The notes beneath the pieces are model-generated. The model was not told the origin of the DNA, did not search any database, and was given only the letters and a program-made list of their open reading frames with translations. Both the position numbers and the translations under genes were made by a program. A DNA stretch of 64,000 nucleotides from Brevibacterium sp. UCMA 11754 (GTDB taxonomy: Bacteria > Actinomycetota > Actinomycetes > Actinomycetales > Brevibacteriaceae): contig NZ_JACBOT010000024.1 in assembly GCF_021532275.1 (NCBI RefSeq), positions 248,001 through 312,000 of the forward strand. Reading direction: 5' to 3'. This document shows, piece by piece, positions 45,637-54,689 of the stretch; positions within the stretch are counted from its first letter, which is position 1; every line of letters starts with the position of its first letter.

Positions 45637-46440
45637 ATGACTGACAATGTCACAACGTTGCTGAATTTCCTCCCACAGCTGTGGGAGGGAATTCAGACGA
45701 CGCTCATCCTCACCATCGCCGGCTCGATCGGCACCATCATCATCGCCCTCATCCTCGGACTCGCGATGACCTCCCCTCACGCGTGGATGCGCATCCCTGC
45801 CAGGATCATCGTCGAATTCTTCCGCGGCACTTCGCTGCTGGTCCAGATCTTCTGGCTCTTCTACGTCTTTCCGCTCCTCGGAGTCGAACTCGATCCCCTG
45901 ATGTGCGGTATCGGTGCCCTATCGCTCAACTACGGTGCCTACTCCGCCGAGGTGGTCCGATCGTCGATCAAAACGGTCAACCCCGGCCAGTGGGAGGCAG
46001 CCATCGCGCTCAGTCTCTCACCGACACGGCGCATGATCCGCGTCATCTTCCCTCAGGCGTGGGCCCTGATGATCCCGTCCCTGGCTACCCTGCTCATCCA
46101 GCTCCTCAAGGGCACGGCAGTGGTCTTCTTCATCACGCTCAGCGACCTTACGGACAAGATCCAACAGCTGCGCCAGTCAACCGGCGACACCTACTTTGCG
46201 TTCACCGTCGGCCTCCTCATCTACTTCGTCATCGCGTGGCTGATCCAGGAGGGCATGAACCTTCTCGAACGCCAAGCCACCAAACGGCTGGGACGCAGAC
46301 GCCCGAACTCCCGGTCCGATCGACGTGAAGCCCGTCGAGATGCTCGTGTGGAATCGAAGCGCGATCATCTCAAATCTCATGCTGCTGCCAACGACGGGGC
46401 CTCCAAGCCAGGTCCTGCCGGTCAAGGAGGTGGCCTGTGA
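45637..46440 (+). CDS. ehuC: Ectoine-type ABC transporter permease EhuC
   Basis: 267 residues, HisM-type permease with about five segments. The EAA loop is ALSLSPTRRMIRVIFPQAW. The last about 45 residues are an unusual hydrophilic, Arg/Asp-rich tail (RSDRREARRDARVESKRD). It starts 24 bp after ehuB and overlaps ehuD by GTGA. Confidence 0.85.
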   Translation: MTDNVTTLLNFLPQLWEGIQTTLILTIAGSIGTIIIALILGLAMTSPHAWMRIPARIIVEFFRGTSLLVQIFWLFYVFPLLGVELDPLMCGIGALSLNYGAYSAEVVRSSIKTVNPGQWEAAIALSLSPTRRMIRVIFPQAWALMIPSLATLLIQLLKGTAVVFFITLSDLTDKIQQLRQSTGDTYFAFTVGLLIYFVIAWLIQEGMNLLERQATKRLGRRRPNSRSDRREARRDARVESKRDHLKSHAAANDGASKPGPAGQGGGL

Positions 46441-47096
46441 TCTGGAACTGGGAATTCGCCGCCGAAGCGCTGCCGATCCTCCTCCGCGGATTCGTCAACA
46501 CACTCATCGCCACAGTCGTCGGCACCATCATCGCCGCGATTCTGGGCCTCCTCATTGCCGTGGCTATACGCTCACTGCCCCGCTGGATCAATTGGCTGGT
46601 CAGACTGCTCGTCGCCTTCGTCCGCAATACGCCGCTGATCGTGCAGCTGATGTTCGTCTACTTTGCGTTCTCGGACCTCCCTGGACTGAAGAGCATTCCG
46701 GCGCTCGTCATCGGCTGCATCGTCATCGGCATCCATTATTCGACATACATGTCAGAAAGCTACCGTGCGGGCATCGATTCGGTGCCTCCGGGTCAGCGCG
46801 AGGCTGCCACAGCTTTGTCCCTGCCACCGGTGCGCACGTTCACCGCCGTCGTCCTCCCGCAGGCGCTGCGCGCCACGATCCCGTCATTGGGCAACTACGC
46901 CGTGGCCATGTTCAAGGACACCCCCTACCTGTTCGCGATCTCGGTGGTCGAACTCGTCAGCTCCGCGAAGGACTTCGGCGGTTCCACGTTCGCCTACACG
47001 GAAGCCTTCACCTTAGCCGGGATCATCTTCCTCGCCGCCAGCTACCCGACGTCCCTGCTCATCCAACGATTGGACAAGCGCCTTGCCACCTACTGA
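46437..47096 (+). CDS. ehuD: Ectoine-type ABC transporter permease EhuD
   Basis: 219 residues, GTG start overlapping ehuC. HisM-type membrane domain with EAA loop ALSLPPVRTFTAVVLPQALR. It pairs with EhuC to form the channel; its end overlaps the TTG start of ehuA by 14 bp. Confidence 0.85.
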   Translation: MIWNWEFAAEALPILLRGFVNTLIATVVGTIIAAILGLLIAVAIRSLPRWINWLVRLLVAFVRNTPLIVQLMFVYFAFSDLPGLKSIPALVIGCIVIGIHYSTYMSESYRAGIDSVPPGQREAATALSLPPVRTFTAVVLPQALRATIPSLGNYAVAMFKDTPYLFAISVVELVSSAKDFGGSTFAYTEAFTLAGIIFLAASYPTSLLIQRLDKRLATY

Positions 47097-47901
47097 GAGC
47101 ACCTCAACAACGCCGACGGCAGACCCCGCAAGCTCGGCCACACCGGCGATCGAGTTCAAAGAAGTGGAGAAGTCCTTCGGCAAGACCACCGTCCTCAAGG
47201 ACCTCAACTTCACTGTCGCGCCCGGGGAGCGTGTGACTCTGATCGGACCCAGCGGTTCGGGAAAGACGACGATCCTCCGCCTTGTCATGACCTTGGAGGA
47301 GCTGACCGGCGGCTACATCTTCGTCGACGGCGAACCGCTGACGCATACGGAGAAGAACGGCAAGCGAGTCGAGCTGCCGTCGAAGACGACCCGCGCCATG
47401 ACGACGCGGATCGGAATGGTCTTCCAGCAGTTCAACCTCTTCCCCAATATGACGGTGCTCGAGAACATCATCGAGGCGCCCATCCACGTGCTGGGCAGGT
47501 CCAAGGCCGATGCCGTGGCAGAAGCGAAGTCGCTGTTGGACAAGGTCGGACTCGCAGACAAGGCCGATGAGCATCCCACTCGCCTTTCGGGCGGTCAGCA
47601 GCAGCGTGTGGCCATCGCACGGGCACTGGCGATGAGTCCGGAGATCCTCCTCCTCGACGAGGTGACCTCGGCTCTCGACCCGGAGCTTGTGGGAGATGTC
47701 CTCGGAGTCCTCCGCGATATCGCAGAGACGACCGACATCACGATGCTCCTGGTCACCCACGAGATGCAGTTCGCCCGCGAGGTCTCACACCGGGTGATGA
47801 TGTTCGACGGCGGCCAGGTCCTCGAAGAAGGTCCGCCGGATCAGATCTTCAACAATCCGCAGCATGAGCGGACGCGTACGTTCCTCTCCAGCGTGCAGTA
47901 G
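47083..47901 (+). CDS. ehuA: Ectoine-type ABC transporter ATPase EhuA
   Basis: 272 residues, TTG start. Walker A GPSGSGKTTILRL, Q-loop FQQFNLFPNMTVLEN, signature LSGGQQQRVAIARAL, Walker B ILLLDEVTSALD, H-loop VTHEM. The about 20-residue Thr/Pro/Ala-rich N-terminus is atypical and the true start may lie further in. Last gene of the operon, ending at a terminator. Confidence 0.88.
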   Translation: MPPTESTSTTPTADPASSATPAIEFKEVEKSFGKTTVLKDLNFTVAPGERVTLIGPSGSGKTTILRLVMTLEELTGGYIFVDGEPLTHTEKNGKRVELPSKTTRAMTTRIGMVFQQFNLFPNMTVLENIIEAPIHVLGRSKADAVAEAKSLLDKVGLADKADEHPTRLSGGQQQRVAIARALAMSPEILLLDEVTSALDPELVGDVLGVLRDIAETTDITMLLVTHEMQFAREVSHRVMMFDGGQVLEEGPPDQIFNNPQHERTRTFLSSVQ

Positions 47902-47919
47902 TCTCACGATCGATCAGCA

Positions 47920-47952
47920 GAGGCCCACCGGTGTGCGATTCCGGTGGGCCTC
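47920..47952. terminator. Bidirectional terminator after ehuA
   Basis: GAGGCCCACCGG (47920-47931) and CCGGTGGGCCTC (47941-47952) form a perfect 12-bp stem with a 9-base loop. The 3' arm overlaps the stop codon of the convergent small membrane protein gene. Confidence 0.75.
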
Positions 47953-48232
47953 AGCTGCGGATGCGGCGCACGAGCCGCCAGATCCTCACGACGACTGCAA
48001 TGGCGATGAGTACCATGGCCACCCAGAACAGGATGTCCGAAGGCCCGGCCCAGAACACATCGGAGCGCCTCACCGGGTCCGCTGCGTTCGTGCCCGCGTC
48101 GCTCCTGCCTGCACCGGCATCAGTCTCCGACTGACTCGTCAGCCACCTGAGTGCCAACCAGAGGAGCAGCAGACCCACCCCGCAGGCTGCGAACACCCAG
48201 GGTGTGCGGTACCAGGGACGGTGAGAGCTCAC
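47951..48232 (-). CDS. Small two-TM membrane protein, hypothetical
   Basis: 93 residues, GTG start overlapping the rsmD stop (GTGA). Hydrophobic helices at about 10-30 and 63-85, an Asp/Ala-rich loop between, and an Arg-rich C-terminus. The overlap with rsmD supports a real gene. The function is unknown. Confidence 0.65.
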   Translation of the reverse strand: MSSHRPWYRTPWVFAACGVGLLLLWLALRWLTSQSETDAGAGRSDAGTNAADPVRRSDVFWAGPSDILFWVAMVLIAIAVVVRIWRLVRRIRS

Positions 48233-49023
48233 GCCGACTCGTCTGCTGCCGCTGCACCCGCTGCGCTGGAGACATCCGCTGCCTCTTCAGATTCGGCCTT
48301 GAGCTGGACGAAGTACAGTGCGGTCTCACCGAAGGTCTTCGAACGGAAGACCTCCAGGGCGGCCGGCATCGTCGGTTCGGGCGCTCGTGATGCCCGCTCG
48401 ACCACAACGATGGATTCCATGTCGAGGAGCCCAGCGAGTCGACCCAGGATCTGGGTCACGGCGTCCTCCCCCAACGGGTAGGGCGGATCCATGAACACCA
48501 GGTCGAAGATGCGACCCCCATCGTCATCACGATCGCTGCGGGCCTCCAACACCTGGCCGTCCTGAACCTCATCAGGGCCGCTGCAGAGCGATGCTCGCCC
48601 TCCGTGCTCCGCTCCCCCTGCGTGGACTTCGGGCTCCGCTCCCCCTGTGTGTCCTTCGGGGCGCCGCTGCACCGACGCATGCTGTCCCGGACCACGCTGG
48701 GAGCTGAGGAAGGAGACGACATCCGAGGAATGGATCCGAGTCGAGTGATCGATTCCGAGCTTCTGGGCATTCGACTCGACTGCTCGAGCCGAAGCGCTGG
48801 CCGAATCGACGAAATCGACTTCGGCCGCACCCCTGGACATGGCTTCGAATCCCAGTCCGCCGGAGCCGGCGAAGAGGTCGAGGACGTTTGCGGCTTGGAG
48901 GACCCCGTAGCCGTCGAGCATGGAGAACAGGGATTCCTTGACCCGGTCTGAGGTCGGGCGGGTATTGGATCCGCCCGGTGCGACGAGCTTGGATCCTTTG
49001 AACGCACCAGCGATGATTCTCAT
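48229..49023 (-). CDS. rsmD: 16S rRNA (guanine966-N2)-methyltransferase RsmD
   Basis: 264 residues; usual RsmD is about 190. MRIIAGAFKGSKLVAPGG at the N-terminus, SAM motif VLDLFAGSGGLGFEAMSRGA, catalytic DPPY in VFMDPPYPL. An insertion of about 50 residues (about 112-165, DNA 48530-48690) with EGHTGGAEPEVHAGGAEHGG repeats sits before DPPY, and the C-terminus has an Ala-rich tail. Confidence 0.93.
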   Translation of the reverse strand: MRIIAGAFKGSKLVAPGGSNTRPTSDRVKESLFSMLDGYGVLQAANVLDLFAGSGGLGFEAMSRGAAEVDFVDSASASARAVESNAQKLGIDHSTRIHSSDVVSFLSSQRGPGQHASVQRRPEGHTGGAEPEVHAGGAEHGGRASLCSGPDEVQDGQVLEARSDRDDDGGRIFDLVFMDPPYPLGEDAVTQILGRLAGLLDMESIVVVERASRAPEPTMPAALEVFRSKTFGETALYFVQLKAESEEAADVSSAAGAAAADESA

Positions 49024-49054
49024 TGCGCTTCCTCCTCAGTGGGGTGGTCCGACA

Positions 49055-51202
49055 TCAGCTCGCCTCGATGAAGTGAGCCGATTCGGCGGGCAGGACTCTA
49101 TTGATGAAGGTACGCAGGGCCGGCAGTGAACTCAGATCGGGGTCGACGGAGATGATCTTCTCCGCAATGGTTCTCGCCTCTTCGACGATCGGCGCGTCGC
49201 GCAGAATGGACAGGTGCTTCAGCGACGACCCTCCCCACTGCGAGGCTCCGAGCACATCGCCTTCTCCCCGGGTGCCAAGATCGTACTCGGCCAGGGCGAA
49301 GCCGTCGAGGGTGCCAGCGACCTCACTCAGACGCTCGAAGCTCTCATCGGATTCGGACGCCTGGGTGAGCAGGAAGCACATGGCTGCGCTGCCGTCTCGT
49401 CCGACACGGCCGCGCAGCTGATGGAGCTGAGCGACACCGAATCGCTCCGCTTCGAAGACGACCATCATGGTCGCCCGCGGCACGTCGACTCCCACCTCGA
49501 CGACAGTCGTAGAGACCAGGATGTCGGTCTCGCCGGAGACGAAGGCAGCCATCGTCCTGTCCTTCTCCACCGGTGACATCCGCCCATGGAGAAGCTCGAT
49601 CGAACGAGACCCTAGCTCATCGGAGTTCTGAAGCTTGTCCCGCAGGTCCTCGATTCCCTCTCTGCTGCCGACCACCTCGCCCGTTTCGGGATCTTCGATG
49701 TCGGAGGGGTCGATCCGCGGGAAGACCACGAATGTGCCGCGCCCGTCCTCGGTCGCCTCGTCGATGAGTTGGAGGACCCGGCCCAGCCAATTCGGATGGT
49801 CCCCCAGTGATACAGCGTGGGTGGTGATGTCCTTGGTTCCGGCGGGCATCTCGTCGAGAGTGGAAACATCGAGGTCGGCGAAGACCGTCATCGCCACGGT
49901 CCGCGGGATCGGCGTCGCGGACATCACGAGGGTGTGCGGGACCTTGAGTCCGGCCTTCGCCCGCAGTGCCTCACGTTGTTCGACGCCGAACCGATGCTGC
50001 TCGTCAACGACGATGAGGCCCAGTTTGTCGAACATCGTCGTATCCGACATGAGCGCATGCGTGCCGACGACGATGTCGATCTGACCGGTGGCGAGGTCGA
50101 GTGCCAGCTGTTTTCGTTCCCTGGCCGGCATCGACCCCGTCAGCAGCGCCACCCGCACCTGATCATCACTCGAGAGCAGAGGACTGAGCGCCATCTGATC
50201 GCCGAGGAGGTTCTCAATGGAGCGGAAATGCTGAGTGGCGAGCACTTCTGTGGGCGCGAGCATCGCGGCCTGAGCTCCCGAATCGACGGCAGTGAGCATT
50301 GCCCGCAGCGCCACGACGGTCTTACCGGAGCCGACGTCGCCGTGGAGCAGGCGATGCATCGCCGTTCTCCGGCCGATGTCTGCCTCGATCTCCTCTCCGA
50401 CCCGCAGCTGTGAGGCGGTGAGGTAGAAGGGAAGACTGTTGTCGAACCTCTCGCTTCTGGCTCCGACGTTGAGCAGAGGGGTGGCCTCGAGCTTTTCGTA
50501 ATCGGCCTTGCGGGAGACGAACTCCGCCTGCAGGGCGAGCGCCTCTTCCCATTTCCAACGCTGTTTGGCCTTCTCCGTGGCCGCTGCTGACCTGGGCCGA
50601 TGCATGTCGTTGAATGCGGTGCGCAGGTCGGGCAGGTCGAGGTTCTCTCGCATGGCGGTCGGCAGGGGGTCCTCGAACTCGGCAGGGTCAGCGACATCGA
50701 GGAGAACCTTGATGGCCTTCCACAGTCGTGTCTGCGCGATGCCCTTGACGCGTGAGTAGACGGGGAACGGTGAGTTGAGGTCCTCCGGGGTCCACTTCTC
50801 ATCGTGTTCGTCCCGATTGAGCCAGGTGGGCGAGTTCAGGGTCAGCTGCCCGCGGTATTCCTCGACCTTCCCGGCGAAGACGACGGTGAGTCCGGGCACC
50901 AGCTGGCTGTCCAGCCAGCGCTGGTTGAAGAAGGCGATCTTCATCGACTGCTGTCCGTCGTGGACGATCACATCGGTGATGGTTCCGCGGCGCTTCTGCA
51001 TGCGCCGGGTGTCCACGGAGATGACCTCGGCCTGGAGGATCGCGGTCTCCCCCAACGGGAGCCCGCCCAGGGGCGTCTTCTCTCCGGGCACGAGGAATCT
51101 GCGCGGGAAGAAGCGGAAGAGATCCGCCACCGAGGTGATTCCTCGCTTCTTGAGTACGCCGCGGTCTCGTGCGGTGAAGTAGTCCTCGAGGCGGGCGCTC
51201 AT
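49055..51202 (-). CDS. recG: ATP-dependent DNA helicase RecG
   Basis: 715 residues from the ATG at 51202, overlapping the preceding gene's stop (ATGA). N-terminal wedge/OB domain, then helicase motifs GDVGSGKTVVALRA (I), VVDEQHRFGVEQ (II), MSATPIPRTVAM (III) and QLRGRVGRDG (VI). It reverses stalled forks and migrates Holliday junctions. Confidence 0.97.
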   Translation of the reverse strand: MSARLEDYFTARDRGVLKKRGITSVADLFRFFPRRFLVPGEKTPLGGLPLGETAILQAEVISVDTRRMQKRRGTITDVIVHDGQQSMKIAFFNQRWLDSQLVPGLTVVFAGKVEEYRGQLTLNSPTWLNRDEHDEKWTPEDLNSPFPVYSRVKGIAQTRLWKAIKVLLDVADPAEFEDPLPTAMRENLDLPDLRTAFNDMHRPRSAAATEKAKQRWKWEEALALQAEFVSRKADYEKLEATPLLNVGARSERFDNSLPFYLTASQLRVGEEIEADIGRRTAMHRLLHGDVGSGKTVVALRAMLTAVDSGAQAAMLAPTEVLATQHFRSIENLLGDQMALSPLLSSDDQVRVALLTGSMPARERKQLALDLATGQIDIVVGTHALMSDTTMFDKLGLIVVDEQHRFGVEQREALRAKAGLKVPHTLVMSATPIPRTVAMTVFADLDVSTLDEMPAGTKDITTHAVSLGDHPNWLGRVLQLIDEATEDGRGTFVVFPRIDPSDIEDPETGEVVGSREGIEDLRDKLQNSDELGSRSIELLHGRMSPVEKDRTMAAFVSGETDILVSTTVVEVGVDVPRATMMVVFEAERFGVAQLHQLRGRVGRDGSAAMCFLLTQASESDESFERLSEVAGTLDGFALAEYDLGTRGEGDVLGASQWGGSSLKHLSILRDAPIVEEARTIAEKIISVDPDLSSLPALRTFINRVLPAESAHFIEAS

Positions 51203-52863
51203 TCGACTCCCATGATGAGGAGCGTCGCCCGGTCCCTCGAGTCGATGTCCTGGAACCTCACCTGAGAGTGTGATTTGCGGATCCAGTCCCGCAGGTGCGA
51301 GAGGACATCGGGTGCACACCCGGGACCGTGGACGACGGTGAGGAGCTCTCCCCCGGCGCCCAGGAGACGATCGGCGAGCTTCTCGACCAGTGTCGTGAGT
51401 TCGGTACTCTGAGTCTTGACCTTCCCGTCGATGAAGACCCGGTAGAACTGCGAGGGATGGGAGAGCGGAATCCTGCGCATGCCCACCGTGCTGGAGTCGA
51501 GCATTGATCCAGGATCCGAACTCGCTCCCGGAACATCGTCGATGACCGGCAGAGCACCTGTAGGCGGATTGAGGGCAAGCTGTTCGGCCGAGACGATGGT
51601 GCCCACCCGGGTACCGGCGGCAGCCTCGGTCATATCGGCGAAGATCTCTGCGGACGGGGCGAAGGGATCATGGACCGCGAGCGCCGAGAGCAGAGTGGCG
51701 ACATTGCGGGAGCGGATCACCTGCCCACCGGAGTCCTGCCCCAGTGCTTTCAGGACGGTCGTCGAGCTGGGGACCACGATGACCGCACGTTCCTCCTCGG
51801 CGATGATGTCCCTGGTCATGGCCCGCACGTCACCGGAATCCGGCGTCAGGGCACTTGCCCCGTTGAGCGCGCAGTGCATGAGGAGCCCGGTGCCCGAGAC
51901 GATGGCCACCAGGTGGGTTTCGCCCTCTTCCTCGTGCAGACGGAGATCTTCCATGTCCAGACGGGCGATGCCGTAGCCGGCGAGGTGGTCGAGAATGGTC
52001 ACGGCGGTGGCCTCGTCGGCGACGTGGACGTGAACCTTGGGCCCGTTGATGACGATCGATGTCCCGCCGAGGTCATCGAGCGCCTCGGCGAGGGTGTTCC
52101 TCGTCTTTTCGGACTCCGTGGATGCCGGATACGTGGCCAGGATGGCAACGATCTCAAGTTCATCGGCACTGGCCTGATGGACGATGCGCGGTGACCTGGT
52201 GACTTCGCCGAGCATCGAATCCTGCGGTGTCCGGCCGGTGACCGTGGCGTAGAGGAGATCGAAGAGCTCCACGATCCCCGTCGAACCGGCATCGACGACC
52301 TCGGCTTCCCGGAGCACTGGCAGCTGCCCGGTGGTCTCGCGCAGGGCCGAGCGGGAGCGGAGGCGCACCGCGGAGATGAGGTCGATAAGGTTCGCCCCAT
52401 TCTCGGCCTTCTCTGCTGCCTCCGTAGCCATGGCGTCGAGGACCGTGAGCATGGTGCCGTCGACGGGCCGGGCCACGGACTGCCGGGCCCTGGCCGAGGC
52501 GAGTTCGAGGGCTGCGGCCATGGCTTCGGGCGTCGCTACGGTCACGCCGTCGAGCGCATCGGCGACTCCTTGGAGTGCGACTGCGAGGATGAGTCCGGAG
52601 TTTCCGCGAGCACCGCGTCCTGCCCCCTCTGCGAGAGCCGCGACGACCTGGGGCAGCGTGACGGGTCCGGTGAGTTCTTCGACGGCCAGATAGGCGGCGC
52701 GCAGGGTGTGGTACATGTTCGTGCCGGTGTCGCCGTCGGGTACTGGGAAGACGTTGAGTTCGTCGATTTCGACGCGTTCCTTGCGCAGACGATCAACGGC
52801 CCGCCGAGCCCACCTGGCGGCCAGACGCCCGTTGAGGCCGATGGCTTGATTGGGTCCGCTCAT
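51199..52863 (-). CDS. DAK2-domain protein, FakA/YloV-like
   Basis: 554 residues. The N-terminal DhaL-type kinase domain has the Mg-ATP loop NVFPVPDGDTGTNM and GARGNSGLILA; the middle and C-terminal parts match FakA/YloV. In firmicutes FakA phosphorylates fatty acids bound to FakB (DegV); no FakB is seen here. It lies between thiL and recG, the standard actinobacterial position. Confidence 0.9.
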   Translation of the reverse strand: MSGPNQAIGLNGRLAARWARRAVDRLRKERVEIDELNVFPVPDGDTGTNMYHTLRAAYLAVEELTGPVTLPQVVAALAEGAGRGARGNSGLILAVALQGVADALDGVTVATPEAMAAALELASARARQSVARPVDGTMLTVLDAMATEAAEKAENGANLIDLISAVRLRSRSALRETTGQLPVLREAEVVDAGSTGIVELFDLLYATVTGRTPQDSMLGEVTRSPRIVHQASADELEIVAILATYPASTESEKTRNTLAEALDDLGGTSIVINGPKVHVHVADEATAVTILDHLAGYGIARLDMEDLRLHEEEGETHLVAIVSGTGLLMHCALNGASALTPDSGDVRAMTRDIIAEEERAVIVVPSSTTVLKALGQDSGGQVIRSRNVATLLSALAVHDPFAPSAEIFADMTEAAAGTRVGTIVSAEQLALNPPTGALPVIDDVPGASSDPGSMLDSSTVGMRRIPLSHPSQFYRVFIDGKVKTQSTELTTLVEKLADRLLGAGGELLTVVHGPGCAPDVLSHLRDWIRKSHSQVRFQDIDSRDRATLLIMGVE

Positions 52864-52864
52864 G

Positions 52865-53935
52865 TCACTTCCCGAAATGGCTGAAGCCGCTCGTCGGCAC
52901 CGGTGCGCCGTCGAGACTGACCCCGCTGCCGACTCTCATCTCTCCGATTCTCCGCCAGCCTACCGGAGGTGTGTCGAACTGCGCCGACGACGCGACGAAG
53001 CCATGGTCCTCTCCCCCGTTGAGCACCCAGGCCAACGCCAACTCCTCGGCCCCTGCGGCAGCCTGTGCGGTCTCTTCGACCGACTCAGCACCCTCGATGG
53101 CCCCCAGCAGGTGCCGTGCTGCGGGCAGCAGCTCATCGATGAGCTCTTGGAGTGAGGCGCGGTCGATGCGAGCGTGGACTCCCGAGGCCGACGCGATCCG
53201 TCCCAAGTCCGTGCTCAGCCCATCGGAGACATCAATCATCGCCGAGGCTGCCCCCATCTGCAGGACGGCCGCATAGTCCGGCTGCGGAGCCAATTGGGTG
53301 GTGATGAGTGACGTCAGGCTCTCATCAAGTTCAGGATTCCCGTCGACACCGGCATCCCAGTCGACACCGGCGTCCCCGTCGACACCGGCGAAGAGGAGAT
53401 CCAATCCGGCTGCGGCGCGTCCGATGGTCCCTGCCAGGTAGATCGAGTCGCACGGCCGCGCACCCGAGCGGGTGATCGCTGCACGATCGGCGACGGTGCC
53501 CAAAGCAGTGATCGCGATGACGATGAGGCCCGAGGATGAGAGGTCTCCGCCGATGATCGGAATCTCGCAGCCCAGTTCCTCACCGGCACGCCCCGCCTCG
53601 GCGACAATGCCGGCAAAGAGCGCTTCGAGGTCCTCTATCTCCGTCGAGTTCGGCACGGCCAGTGACACCAGCAGCCCATGAGGTCTGGCGCCCATGACGC
53701 ACACATCGGAGAGGTTCTGTGCTGCGGCTTTGATCCCGAGTCTGCCCCAGTCGAGCCAGGCACGGGTGAAGTCCTCGTTCTCCACGAGCATGTCGGCTGT
53801 CGACACCAGGTTGCCGTCGACCGCGGTCACCGCGGCATCGTCTCCGGGTCCGATGATCACCTGCGAACCGCTGCGATTGTGAGAGAGAATGCGTTCGAGC
53901 ACGTGTGATTCGCCAAGTTCGGACAGTCGGGTCAT
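52865..53935 (-). CDS. thiL: Thiamine-monophosphate kinase
   Basis: 356 residues; makes thiamine diphosphate from TMP. Motifs IGPGDDAAV, STADMLVENEDF, GIKAAAQNLSDVCVMGA and MIDVSDGLSTDLGRI are intact. A three-fold 6-residue repeat (GVDGDA, GVDWDA, GVDGNP; DNA about 53335-53390, 18-bp units) is inserted in a loop near residue 190. Confidence 0.95.
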   Translation of the reverse strand: MTRLSELGESHVLERILSHNRSGSQVIIGPGDDAAVTAVDGNLVSTADMLVENEDFTRAWLDWGRLGIKAAAQNLSDVCVMGARPHGLLVSLAVPNSTEIEDLEALFAGIVAEAGRAGEELGCEIPIIGGDLSSSGLIVIAITALGTVADRAAITRSGARPCDSIYLAGTIGRAAAGLDLLFAGVDGDAGVDWDAGVDGNPELDESLTSLITTQLAPQPDYAAVLQMGAASAMIDVSDGLSTDLGRIASASGVHARIDRASLQELIDELLPAARHLLGAIEGAESVEETAQAAAGAEELALAWVLNGGEDHGFVASSAQFDTPPVGWRRIGEMRVGSGVSLDGAPVPTSGFSHFGK

Positions 53936-53967
53936 GGCTCAAGGTTATCGGGAGATACGGTAGTTGT

Positions 53968-54486
53968 ATGAGATCTCGTCGCCTCCGCCCGTCGCCTCGA
54001 CCTTCGCCTCGGAAGGCGCGCACCATCGCCCTGGCCGCCATCGCCGCTGTGGTGGCCGGTGTCAGCCTGGCAGGGTGTGAGCGCACGGTCGTCGTCGAGC
54101 CTGCGCAGGACGCACAGAATCCCGACTGCGCCGACATCATGCTGCGTATGCCCGATGAGATCGCCGGCGAGAAGTCACGCACGACATCCTCCCAGGGCAC
54201 GAAGGCGTGGGGAGATCCCAACATCGCAGTGGTCCGCTGCGGGGTCACCCCACCCGGACCGACCACCGATCAGTGCGTGAGCGTGAGCAGCGTCGACTGG
54301 ATCTCGAAAGCCTCCGAGGAGGACGACACCTGGGTGTTCACCAGCTACGGTCGCACGCCGGCAGTCGAGGTCCTCGTCAACCGCAAGACGGAATCGGGCA
54401 ACAATGTACTCGCAGCGATCTCACCGGCGCTGACTGCTGTGAAGCCTGAAGCCAAGTGTGTGGGAGCCCAAGACCTCGACAGCTGA
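53968..54486 (+). CDS. DUF3515-family lipoprotein
   Basis: 172 residues from the ATG at 53968. Arg-rich N-terminus, hydrophobic stretch, lipobox SLAGC with C37. The body has the Cys pairs and DWISKASEEDDTWVFTSYGR of DUF3515. It is divergent from thiL with 32 bp between. Function unknown; the family is typically near thiL and ddl. Confidence 0.88.
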   Translation: MRSRRLRPSPRPSPRKARTIALAAIAAVVAGVSLAGCERTVVVEPAQDAQNPDCADIMLRMPDEIAGEKSRTTSSQGTKAWGDPNIAVVRCGVTPPGPTTDQCVSVSSVDWISKASEEDDTWVFTSYGRTPAVEVLVNRKTESGNNVLAAISPALTAVKPEAKCVGAQDLDS

Positions 54487-54532
54487 GTCACCAGCATCAC
54501 CGACTCTCAGCCATGATGAGTTGTCGTCAAGC

Positions 54533-54590
54533 GGCCCACTTAGCATCGGCGGGAGACGTTATACGGTAGCCGCTGGGTGAAAAGTAGTCC
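54533..54590. repeat. 58-bp palindromic element, left copy
   Basis: It begins GGCCCACTTA and ends AAGTAGTCC, so its ends pair imperfectly, with a GTTATA centre. It aligns without gaps to the 58-bp element at 55829-55886 at 40 of 58 positions, in the same orientation. It lies just upstream of the AbiEi-like gene. Confidence 0.65.
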
Positions 54591-54637
54591 TCTCGACAGA
54601 AGTGACCGAAGCGCCTGTCAACGGCGCGCAATGACTA

Positions 54638-54652
54638 ATGTAATAGTTACAT
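54638..54652. promoter_or_regulatory. AT-rich palindrome upstream of the AbiEi-like gene
   Basis: ATGTAA-TAG-TTACAT is a perfect 6-bp inverted repeat in an AT-rich stretch 38-52 bp before the start at 54690. It is placed to be an operator or overlap the promoter. Confidence 0.4.
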
Positions 54653-54689
54653 GCTCTTTGCTGTTTTTTAATGGCTTTTGTTGCATTTG

